Origin: Clostridia bacterium
GTDB taxonomy: Bacteria > Bacillota > Clostridia > Oscillospirales > Acutalibacteraceae
Assembly (NCBI GenBank): GCA_900754145.1
Contig: CAAEBW010000037.1
Location: 1-7,456, forward strand
Length of the DNA: 7,456 bases
Direction: 5' to 3'
The notes under the pieces are model-generated. The model made no database searches. It saw nothing but the letters and a program-made list of their open reading frames with translations, and was not told the origin of the DNA. Shown piece by piece: positions 1-5,471 of the stretch. Positions within the stretch are counted from its first letter, which is position 1. The number at the start of each line of letters is the position of its first letter. A program made the position numbers and the translations under genes.

Positions 1-1106
1 CTGCCCTTTTTAAATTCACGCATAACTATTTCATTCATTTTATCCCACATATTTTCCATATCGGAAACCAATTTAAACTGGGTTCTGCACCTGTCTAAAT
101 TATGATTTTCACGGGAGGTTTTAAAGTAAGTGTCCCCCTCAAGATAATCGGTCAAAAAGCGCATACCGCACTCAAGGGTCATTATTTTTGCGCCTATCGG
201 CAAGGAAAGTGCCTCTTTTTCGTCCATAGACTCACCGCAGGCTTTTATAAATCCCTTAGTATAGCTTTCAAAAAGCGGCAAAGAAAAATTAACCTTGCTT
301 AAATCCGGCTCGTCCTCCGCGCCTGTTGTCGCACCGAAACGGATAGAATCACCGTAATCGTAGGCTCTAAGTCCCGGCATTACGGTATCAAGGTCGATAA
401 CGCATATTGTTTCGCCCGTAGCTTTATCAAACATACAGTTGTTTAATTTTGTATCGTTATGGGTAACCCTCAGCGGAATATCGCCCTTTTTTAGCATATC
501 GGTAAGAAGGGACATATCGCTTGCATGAGCATTTATGAAGTCAATTTCCGCGCGAACATACTTTGCTCTGCCGCAAATATCCGCACTAACCGCCTTTTTA
601 AAGGTTTCATAACGGGAAGGAGTATTATGAAAATTCGGAATTACCTCGTGTAGTTGTTCGGCGGGGAAATCCGAAAGCAAATTTTGGAAATTTCCGAAAG
701 CATAACCGCAGTTGTAAAAATCCTGCGGTTTTTCTATTTTTTCGTAACAGACCGTGTCCTCTATGAAAATATAGCTTCTCCAATTTCCACCGTTTTTGTC
801 GGTATAATAATTTTTTCCCTCAACGGTCGGCACAAGATTCAAGGTCTCCCTTAAAACATCGCCTCCACGCTTTACTATTTTTTCCTTTAAAAACGCCGTT
901 ACGTTTTCTATGTTATCCATTAAAGCATTGGTATCAGGGAAAATATTATTATTAATTCGCTGTAAAATATACCGTGCCGTTTTATCGCCGTTCTTGCATT
1001 CTACCTTGTAGGTACTGTTTATATGACCGTTGCCGTAAGGTGTGTAGGAATACGGCTCGCCGTCATACTTAAAACCTGATAAAATTTGTTTCAGTTGTTG
1101 CTCCAT
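1..1106 (-). CDS. nahK: N-acetylhexosamine 1-kinase, APH-fold (3' end cut by window edge)
   Basis: The reading frame is open from ATG at 1106 to the left edge: 368 residues and no stop yet. Bifidobacterial NahK is about 360 residues, so only a few codons should be missing. The protein resembles NahK/LnpB along its whole length: PYGNGHINSTY near residue 23, IFPDTNALM near 55, the kinase catalytic loop VTHNDTKLNN (214-223, catalytic Asp about D218), the metal-binding IDLDTVMPG (237-245), DYGDSIRFGA (250-259) and ECGMRFLTDYLEGD (312-325). Known family members phosphorylate GlcNAc and GalNAc at C1 with ATP and Mg2+ in the cytoplasm. That activity is inferred here, and specificity for GalNAc over GlcNAc is suggested only by the GH123 gene upstream. 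The start is supported by GGGAG ten bases before ATG. The gene is the last visible member of a minus-strand operon and follows a nucleotidyltransferase-like remnant whose TAA ends one base before the ATG. Confidence 0.9.
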   Translation of the reverse strand, partial: MEQQLKQILSGFKYDGEPYSYTPYGNGHINSTYKVECKNGDKTARYILQRINNNIFPDTNALMDNIENVTAFLKEKIVKRGGDVLRETLNLVPTVEGKNYYTDKNGGNWRSYIFIEDTVCYEKIEKPQDFYNCGYAFGNFQNLLSDFPAEQLHEVIPNFHNTPSRYETFKKAVSADICGRAKYVRAEIDFINAHASDMSLLTDMLKKGDIPLRVTHNDTKLNNCMFDKATGETICVIDLDTVMPGLRAYDYGDSIRFGATTGAEDEPDLSKVNFSLPLFESYTKGFIKACGESMDEKEALSLPIGAKIMTLECGMRFLTDYLEGDTYFKTSRENHNLDRCRTQFKLVSDMENMWDKMNEIVMREFKKG

Positions 1107-1107
1107 T

Positions 1108-1194
1108 TTAAAATAACTCCCACAGCTTTTCGGGATAGTCTCCCCTTGATTTCATTGCCGAAATTACCTTTTTTATAATATTTATAAGCTTTCT
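1108..1194 (-). pseudogene. C-terminal remnant, probable sugar-1-phosphate nucleotidyltransferase
   Basis: The 75-base gap between the GH123 stop and the nahK start holds the end of an open frame that does not belong to either gene. It is open from just after a TAA at 1197 and overlaps the last GH123 codons in another frame. It ends with VISAMKSRGDYPEKLWELF and a TAA at 1110-1108. From memory, the GxYPEKLWE ending is typical of the C-terminus of the NTP_transferase-type nucleotidyltransferases that accompany NahK-like kinases and would turn the sugar-1-phosphate into a UDP-sugar. Everything upstream of these roughly 28 codons is missing, so a deletion probably joined the GH123 3' end to this tail. 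Alternatively the 15 codons from ATG at 1155, preceded by AAAGG, could be a translated mini-ORF coupled to nahK, whose ribosome binding site lies inside it. The family assignment rests on a short motif. Confidence 0.5.
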
Positions 1195-2834
1195 TTAATA
1201 GCGTTATTAGCTCTTTCTCTTAAGTTCAAGATATACTTTTCTTTTCGCGGATATTCACTGAAAGTAATCTCACAGTCGCAGCTTTCTTCAATCAGATTAA
1301 TAACAAAATCTCTGCCACAAAGCTTTTCACAAAGTTCTAAAGCGCGCATATCCTGAAGTGCGTCGTGGAAAACGGCAAGGCGTAGTGACTCATATGCTGT
1401 TCCGTTCGGCGCGGGATAGACCGAATACGCATCTCCCGCAGGAGCAAAATAATCACAATCGGTATTGATAAATGGGTTAATCCCGGCATATGATAATTGA
1501 CTGTTATAATAGTTATAGCCCCAATGCAAAAATCCTTTAATTCCGTATTTATAAAGCTGAACGCCTATTATACGGTTTCTGTAAGACGGCATTGAAATAA
1601 ATCTGTTTGAAACCTTATTATGTTGACCACAACAATAATACGCCCACAAATCAGGCACTTTGTTTTCAATAAACGGCTGTATATGATCGGTGGCAGGTAT
1701 CGGATTTGATACCGCTCCGCTTTCATAAAACGCATAGTTTGAAAGCGCGTCGATTATTTTATAGCCTTTAAGCAGCGGGGCGACAATATCCCTCGCCGCC
1801 TTATATGACGGAAGCTGTTCAAGCGTCGGCTCGTCGGAAATATGAAATACACAGTTTTTATCAACCACCTGTTCTTTTAAAAACGCAAGCAGTCGGGGAA
1901 TGAAAATTTGCAAGAACTCCGAATATTCTTTTCCGCACGCCTCGGTCTCCCAACCGAAAATCTTTTTTTCTGCACCGTCAACATTTGCTACTATTTTCGG
2001 CGCGTGAGCCGCTCCCCACTGTGTAAAAAAATGGGAAATTTCAAAGTATTCTATTCCTACCCTTTTACACAGCTCTATCCATCTTTTAAGCTTATCAAAA
2101 TTAAAGCTGTATTTCCCGTTATTAACGGTAATATCAACAAGCTGAGTTGTATTTCTATCTCCGCCTACATATGTATCCAAGGGCGGAGTGAAAACAGGAG
2201 TTAAAATCATATTTAAACCGTTTTTTACAGCGGTTTTTATGTAATTTTCGATTATCGTCCAATGTTGTTCGTCAAACGCCTTAGTACCGTAATAATCCAT
2301 AAGACAGTCGCAGTGAAACCACTGTGTATAAATCAAATCCTGCTTTGGAAGTACACAATCAATAATCTCGAGATTAAAAGTAACGCTTGACATAAAGCTT
2401 TTACTGTTGAAATCCGAAAAAATAAACTCTATCGGATATACTCCGGCTTTGTCTATTCCCTTTGTATCCACTTCAATAAAAAGCGATTCAAGATTATTGT
2501 TAAGCAAAAGTCTGTTATGGCTGTTTAAGGGAGTGAGCAAATCGGGATAAAGCCCCGGTGTTGTTCTGAGATAATCCTCATTTTTCGCTTTCCTGTAGGC
2601 AGGAAGCTTGACCGGAACATGCTCAACCCTTTTAACCGTAATATGCCCTGCAATTTCCGATTTAACGGTTAACAGCACAGGTATGGCAGACTCACATAAT
2701 TCTTCATTAACATAACAAACACCGAAACGGAACCGTTCTTCCTTTAAGCAGGACCCCCAGTTATATTCCTCTTTTAAATCAATACAGTCATCAAGAAAGC
2801 ACTTTTCAAGCGCCGAAATCAGCTTAAGCTTCAT
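1182..2834 (-). CDS. GH123-family beta-N-acetylgalactosaminidase (DUF4091)
   Basis: The 550-residue protein has the two-part layout of GH123: an N-terminal beta-sandwich-like region (about 1-160) and a DUF4091 catalytic barrel (about 165-500). Diagnostic stretches are IYTQWFHCD (168-176), MILTPVFTPPLDTYVGG (209-225), HISDEP (331-336) and KGFLHWGYNYY (433-443). D334 and E335 are the adjacent Asp-Glu pair used in the substrate-assisted retaining mechanism of this family. Characterised members release non-reducing beta-linked GalNAc from globo- and ganglio-type glycans; the exact substrate here is unknown. The N-terminus (MKLKLISALEKCFLDD) has no signal peptide and no membrane segment is seen, so it should act in the cytoplasm on an imported oligosaccharide. 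AGGAG ten bases before the ATG supports the start. The neighbouring NahK-type kinase would take the freed GalNAc. An oxidoreductase remnant lies in its 5' leader. Confidence 0.88.
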   Translation of the reverse strand: MKLKLISALEKCFLDDCIDLKEEYNWGSCLKEERFRFGVCYVNEELCESAIPVLLTVKSEIAGHITVKRVEHVPVKLPAYRKAKNEDYLRTTPGLYPDLLTPLNSHNRLLLNNNLESLFIEVDTKGIDKAGVYPIEFIFSDFNSKSFMSSVTFNLEIIDCVLPKQDLIYTQWFHCDCLMDYYGTKAFDEQHWTIIENYIKTAVKNGLNMILTPVFTPPLDTYVGGDRNTTQLVDITVNNGKYSFNFDKLKRWIELCKRVGIEYFEISHFFTQWGAAHAPKIVANVDGAEKKIFGWETEACGKEYSEFLQIFIPRLLAFLKEQVVDKNCVFHISDEPTLEQLPSYKAARDIVAPLLKGYKIIDALSNYAFYESGAVSNPIPATDHIQPFIENKVPDLWAYYCCGQHNKVSNRFISMPSYRNRIIGVQLYKYGIKGFLHWGYNYYNSQLSYAGINPFINTDCDYFAPAGDAYSVYPAPNGTAYESLRLAVFHDALQDMRALELCEKLCGRDFVINLIEESCDCEITFSEYPRKEKYILNLRERANNAIKESL

Positions 2835-2879
2835 TTTCCCTAAACTCCTATCATAAAATAATAATTAATTTGTTTCGTT

Positions 2880-2960
2880 TCATTGGAATAATAGGATTTT
2901 AAGCATACAAAGTCCGCGTTGTCCCAAACCGATTACTGCAAGCTTTATTCTGTCTTTAAT
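2880..2960 (-). pseudogene. 5' remnant of a Gfo/Idh/MocA-family oxidoreductase, start codon ATT
   Basis: Read on the minus strand from 2960, this stretch encodes KDRIKLAVIGLGQRG followed by LCMLKILLFQ and TGA at 2882-2880. This is the first beta-strand, the GxGxxG dinucleotide-binding loop (GLGQRG) and the first helix of a Gfo/Idh/MocA dehydrogenase, at the expected distance from the N-terminus. AGGAG (2975-2971) lies exactly ten bases before the ATT codon, the same spacing as for the GH123 and nahK starts, so ATT probably replaces an original ATG. The remaining 300 or so residues of such an enzyme are absent, and the sequence passes straight into the GH123 leader. The operon promoter ends only about 12 bases upstream of this ribosome binding site, as expected if this was once the first gene. 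Whether it was an ordinary sugar dehydrogenase or a GH109-like NAD-dependent glycosidase cannot be told from 26 residues. Confidence 0.68.
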
Positions 2961-2977
2961 ATCCTTTTCACTCCTGA

Positions 2978-3022
2978 GTTGTTAATAATATCAATTATAA
3001 TTTGCCTTTTTTAATTAACAAC
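2978..3022. promoter_or_regulatory. 9-bp inverted repeat bracketing the operon promoter (candidate operator)
   Basis: GTTGTTAAT (2978-2986) and its exact complement ATTAACAAC (3014-3022) are separated by 27 bases. The distal arm covers the -35 of the minus-strand promoter and the proximal arm covers the predicted transcription start, with arm centres 36 bp apart. A regulator bound to both arms would occlude the promoter. The divergent AraC-family protein is the obvious candidate, although that family more often uses direct repeats. Function is inferred from position only. Confidence 0.4.
2994..3021 (-). promoter_or_regulatory. sigmaA-like promoter of the GH123-nahK operon
   Basis: On the minus strand TTGTTA (3021-3016) is followed after 16 bases by a consensus TATAAT (2999-2994). 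Transcription would begin near 2987, about 12 bases before the ribosome binding site of the oxidoreductase remnant and about 150 bases before the GH123 ATG. The spacing shows the promoter was placed for the lost first gene. No other minus-strand candidate in 2835-3173 is as good. Confidence 0.6.
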
Positions 3023-3076
3023 AGATTTCGTGAATAATGGACAAAAACAATAAATTAATGTCCGATTTTAAACAAT

Positions 3077-3094
3077 TCGGCTGTAAATCGGTTG
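3077..3094 (+). promoter_or_regulatory. direct repeat TCGGCTG / TCGGTTG (candidate AraC-type site)
   Basis: TCGGCTG (3077-3083) and TCGGTTG (3088-3094) are spaced 11 bp apart, one helical turn, and the second copy runs into the -35 of the araC-type gene promoter. AraC-family proteins commonly bind direct repeats on one face of the helix, and this placement would suit autoregulation. The repeat is short and the flanks are AT-rich, so chance remains possible. Confidence 0.3.
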
Positions 3095-3120
3095 ATTATT
3101 TGAAAATCATATGATATTAT
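3092..3120 (+). promoter_or_regulatory. sigmaA-like promoter of the AraC-family regulator
   Basis: TTGATT (3092-3097) and TATTAT (3115-3120) are separated by the ideal 17 bases, predicting a start near 3127 and a leader of about 47 bases before the ATG at 3174. It diverges from the operon promoter, with the two -35 boxes about 70 bases apart. Confidence 0.6.
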
Positions 3121-3173
3121 ATATTCGTAAAAGCAATATAATTACTTATTTTAGGATATGAGAATGTGATAAA

Positions 3174-4007
3174 ATGAGCAACAGCAGCGATTATTTATAT
3201 CAATTTAAAACCGTAAACAGGTGCGTTTGCATAAAATCCATTATTACGGGTATCGATGCCGACCGAGACAAGGATTTCTTCTTTCCGGGGGAATCCCACA
3301 GCTTTTGGGAGGCTGTTTTTGTGTCCGAGGGCGAAATTACCGCCACCGCCGACGAACGGATTTATAAGCTGAAACAAGGTATGCTGTTGTTTCACAAGCC
3401 TATGGAATTTCACAGGCTGATAGCAGACGGCAAAAACTCCTCGCATTTGAAAATCATCTCGTTTACGGCGGAAGGCGAGCTTATGAGAAGCTTTGAAAAC
3501 CGATGTTTTAATTTAAGCCTTTCTGAGCAGGACGCCTTTTCGGAAATTTCCGATTACTTTATAAAGGCATACCTCGCCTACAGCGATGCTCCCGACGGCT
3601 TTGATTATATTTCAAATACGGCGGTAACGCTTTTGGAAGGATTTCTGCTAAGGCTTAAGGAGAAAAAGGAATACACTCCAAAGCATATTTCATACAATGA
3701 AGATATTTACTACAAAATAGTTAAGACTATGAAGAATAACTGCGATAAATCGTTATCTGTAAACGATATTGCAAAACTGCTAAATATGAGCGCAAGCAAT
3801 GTAAAGAGAGTTTTTTCGCTTTACTCGGACATAGGCATTGCAAAATATTTTTTAAATCTCCGTATCCGCCGCGCAAAGCAGCTGCTTCAAGAGGGTCTTT
3901 CTCCCTATGAGGCTGCCGAAAAGCTCGGCTTTAAGCCAAACTATTTCTACACGGTTTTCAAACGCGAGGTGGGAACAACTCCGAATAAATATGCAAAATC
4001 AAATTGA
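3174..4007 (+). CDS. AraC-family transcriptional regulator
   Basis: The 277-residue protein has the usual two-domain plan. An N-terminal cupin-like sensor domain covers about residues 30-110, with FWEAVFVSEGEI (44-55) and the glycine turn LKQGMLLFHKPMEFHRL (66-82). A linker helix region follows, then a C-terminal AraC DNA-binding domain with two helix-turn-helix units. These are about 196-217 (VNDIAKLLNMSASNVKRVF) and about 243-266, where SPYEAAEKLGFKPNYFYTVF carries the family signature and ends in KREVGTTPNKY. No membrane segment is visible. It is divergent from the GH123-nahK operon and shares a 339-base control region with it, so it most likely senses a GalNAc- or GlcNAc-containing sugar and controls that operon and itself. 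The ATG at 3174 is the only in-frame start after the TGA at 3159. Its ribosome binding site is weak, since AGGA lies 17 bases upstream, which suggests modest translation. No terminator is seen behind it. Confidence 0.92.
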   Translation: MSNSSDYLYQFKTVNRCVCIKSIITGIDADRDKDFFFPGESHSFWEAVFVSEGEITATADERIYKLKQGMLLFHKPMEFHRLIADGKNSSHLKIISFTAEGELMRSFENRCFNLSLSEQDAFSEISDYFIKAYLAYSDAPDGFDYISNTAVTLLEGFLLRLKEKKEYTPKHISYNEDIYYKIVKTMKNNCDKSLSVNDIAKLLNMSASNVKRVFSLYSDIGIAKYFLNLRIRRAKQLLQEGLSPYEAAEKLGFKPNYFYTVFKREVGTTPNKYAKSN

Positions 4008-4013
4008 TAAGCA

Positions 4014-4041
4014 GAGACGTGGGCAGAGACGCGGGGACGGT
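4014..4041 (+). repeat. left copy of GAGACG-N-GGGGACGGT inverted repeat
   Basis: The sequence reads GAGACG-T-GGG-CA-GAGACG-C-GGGGACGGT, that is, the GAGACG-N-GGG unit twice with the second ending in GGGGACGGT. It begins seven bases after the stop codon of the AraC-family gene. The complementary copy at 5176-5200 lies on the other side of the IS110 remnant. The GGGGACGG core recurs at 5302-5309. Confidence 0.7.
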
Positions 4042-4142
4042 TAGCGTGAAACTAAATACAGGCAAGAGAAGTAAAAAGATACACTGAAACAAGCCGAAGA
4101 TTATTCCCCGACTCAAAATAGTGTATTGGTATCTGAATAGAA

Positions 4143-5040
4143 TCACTCGTTTAAACGAGCGGAAAGATAATTGTTGTCGTAAAATGTGTTGTTTGAGATT
4201 AAAGCATAAGAAAGGGTTAAAATTTTTCTGGAAACAGCAATGATAGCTTTCTTTTTTCCGAGCTTTGCCTAATGAGACCAAAACCAATTGCCTAACGGAT
4301 TTTTACGGTTTTTAACCGCTACCCAAGCTACTTGACAAAGTATAGATTTCACATAAGGATTACTCGGCATTATCTTTTTAGATTTAATTTTTCCTGCGCT
4401 TTCATTATTTCTCGGAGATAAACCCGCCCAAGAACAAAGATGCTTTAATGTTTTAAAGGTTTTGTTAGGACAGCCGCCGATTTCGGCGAGAATAAGCAGA
4501 GCAGCCGTCACATCAATTCCGGGAATAGAATCAAGTCTTTCTAAAATTTCCGAATAAGGCTCAGCTATCTCTTGCATTTTACCGAGAATTTTGTTAATAT
4601 GTTCTTGTTTTATCGCTTACAGCATTTTTATATAGGTGGGAAAATTCACGCAAATCTCTAATCATTCTTTCAGGAACGAAAGACGGCTCAAGCAGGCCGT
4701 GATGTAGCAGAGTAGCAATCCATTCAGAGTCTTTAACATCGGTTTTTCTACCGTGAAGATTCCGCATATTATGTGCGTTTGCTACGATAATACTTTCATA
4801 GTAAGGGCAATTAGCTTCAATAGCTTCGTACACGGGACGCCAATACACACCCGTACTTTCCATAGCTATGTGGTAGCAGTCGTTTTTATATAACCATTCC
4901 GCAAATTCCTTCAGCGAATTTTGGAAAGTAGAAAACTGCATACGAATATACTCGGTATTTTCTAACCCTTTTATAATACAAGCTTCAATCATATCCTTAT
5001 GAACATCAACACCGCAACAACATTCTAAAATCGGTTGCAT
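4143..5040 (-). pseudogene. IS110-family transposase, broken by internal deletion and amber stop
   Basis: The N-terminal piece (ATG at 5040 to TAA at 4594, 148 residues) is the RuvC-like DEDD domain: GVDVHKD with D12, AMESTGVYW with E61 and RKTDVKDSEW with D101 and D104. The C-terminal piece (4577-4269) is the Transposase_20 domain with LDSIPGID, AEIGGCPNKTF and AGLSPRNNESAGK, whose serine is the expected catalytic Ser. The two pieces are in different frames, and roughly 100 linker residues between LYKNAVSDKTR and EHINKILGKM are missing compared with the usual 400 or so. The second piece stops at TAG (4271-4269), but the same frame continues with AKLGKKKAIIAVSRKIL to TGA at 4143, so the TAG is a later nonsense mutation, probably CAG to TAG. 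GGGAG six bases before the ATG supports the start. It cannot make an active enzyme. Confidence 0.88.
4146..4159. repeat. perfect 14-bp palindrome in the last transposase codons
   Basis: CTCGTTTAAACGAG is fully self-complementary and overlaps the last codons (ARLNE) of the original transposase frame. It has no T-run beside it, so it is not an obvious terminator. It may simply be a chance feature of the coding sequence or part of the element's right end. Confidence 0.5.
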
Positions 5041-5175
5041 AACACACTCCCTTTTAAATTGATTGTGGGTGCGGTTATTCGATTTTTAAGAAATTTAGCG
5101 TACGTCATCTTGTGACAGTTCTGCGTACTCCGGAATAACCTTGCTCCTGTTCTTAAGGCGTGATTTTCTCAACAT
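5041..5175 (-). ncRNA. candidate IS110 bridge RNA region
   Basis: This is the non-coding stretch upstream of the transposase, where IS110-group elements encode the bridge RNA that pairs with target and donor DNA. It can fold: GGTTATTC (5073-5080) pairs perfectly with GAATAACC (5133-5140). Inside that stem lie a short hairpin GTCA-TCTTG-TGAC (5104-5116) and two GCGTAC copies (5098-5103 and 5123-5128). The position follows established knowledge of the family; that this copy is an RNA, and its exact ends, are inference. The transposase is dead, so any RNA would be orphaned. Confidence 0.4.
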
Positions 5176-5200
5176 ACCGTCCCCTCGTCTCCCTCGTCTC
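5176..5200 (-). repeat. right copy of GAGACG-N-GGGGACGGT inverted repeat
   Basis: Read on the minus strand it is GAGACG-A-GGG-AGACG-A-GGGGACGGT, matching the left copy at 4014-4041 except for a CAG missing between the two units and the two N positions. If the IS were removed, the two copies would face each other as one long palindrome, which is why a REP-like target is suspected. Confidence 0.7.
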
Positions 5201-5253
5201 TTAGGGTTGGGAGCGTTCCTACCGATTTAAATGTTAGACATTATAAATAGGGC

Positions 5254-5370
5254 GGGACGATGTGTGCATTGTCCCCTACTCATACTAAATTAGCTTATGT
5301 AGGGGACGGCGTCCTCGACGTCCCGTTTGGTTTGTTATGTTGTTATTCGGGCGGTCAGGGATGACCGCCC
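5254..5370. repeat. cluster of three REP-like hairpins
   Basis: Three palindromes follow one another. The first is GGGACGATG-TGTG-CATTGTCCC (5254-5275, nine pairs with one G-U). The second is GGGACG with CGTCCC (5303-5324). The third is GGGCGGTCA-GGGA-TGACCGCCC (5349-5370, nine perfect pairs and a 4-base loop). In addition GTCCCCTAC (5271-5279) and GTAGGGGAC (5299-5307) are exact complements, so the first two can refold into one larger stem. The CCCCTAC edge also follows the third hairpin. This is the layout of an intergenic REP/BIME-type repeat. No coding frame here is credible. Confidence 0.75.
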
Positions 5371-5426
5371 CTACAAATACCTTTAAGCTTCACCTCTACA
5401 AACCCCGATTTGACAGTCTAAAAGCA

Positions 5427-5470
5427 AACAGGCTCGGCTTAAGCTTTTTTATGCTTTTGCCGAGCTTGTT
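5427..5470 (-). terminator. hairpin terminator after thrS, possibly bidirectional
   Basis: AACAGGCTCGGC (5427-5438) pairs with GCCGAGCTTGTT (5459-5470) over 12 bases with one G-U. Inside it AAGC and GCTT can add four more pairs. The hairpin begins one base after the thrS stop codon. On the minus strand it is followed by TTTGCTTTTA, a broken T-run, and on the plus strand by TTTTTATTT, so it could stop transcription from either side. Confidence 0.7.
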
Positions 5471-5471
5471 T

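Larger units (their letters stand above)
2835..3173. other. divergent control region (339 bases without an intact gene)
   Basis: The gap between the GH123 gene and the AraC-family gene contains both promoters, the inverted and direct repeats and the oxidoreductase remnant listed separately. A further loose palindrome GGACA (3039-3043) / TGTCC (3059-3063) lies between the two promoters. From 2835 to 2879 there is only AT-rich sequence with the GH123 ribosome binding site. No tRNA or riboswitch-like fold was noticed. Confidence 0.7.
4042..5175 (-). mobile_element. IS110-family insertion sequence, decayed
   Basis: A minus-strand IS110-type transposase remnant and its 5' non-coding region fill the space between the two inverted GGGGACGGT repeats. 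The bounds are set by those repeats. IS110 elements have no terminal inverted repeats of their own, so the true ends could differ by a few bases. The roughly 1.13-kb length is about 0.3 kb short of a usual IS110, in line with the deletion seen in the transposase. The 100 bases between the transposase end and the left repeat hold no gene; ATACACT (4079-4085) and AGTGTAT further right could pair. Confidence 0.75.

Noticed and set aside
102..854. Two plus-strand frames of 66 codons
   Set aside because: Both lie antisense within nahK, whose motifs are continuous on the minus strand.
1908..2204. Plus-strand 98-codon open frame
   Set aside because: Antisense to the well-supported GH123 gene and without a family resemblance.
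2930..2970. Leader-peptide reading of GTG AAA AGG in the operon leader
   Set aside because: This frame gives only eight codons before TAA with no run of regulatory codons. The adjacent frame explains the sequence better as a dehydrogenase N-terminus.
3958..4287. Minus-strand 109-codon open frame
   Set aside because: It reads the tail of the transposase remnant in the wrong frame. The correct frame there gives AKLGKKKAIIAVSRKIL and ends at 4143.
5254..5370. CRISPR-like repeat array
   Set aside because: The units are self-complementary hairpins of different sequence and spacing, not identical direct repeats with regular spacers.
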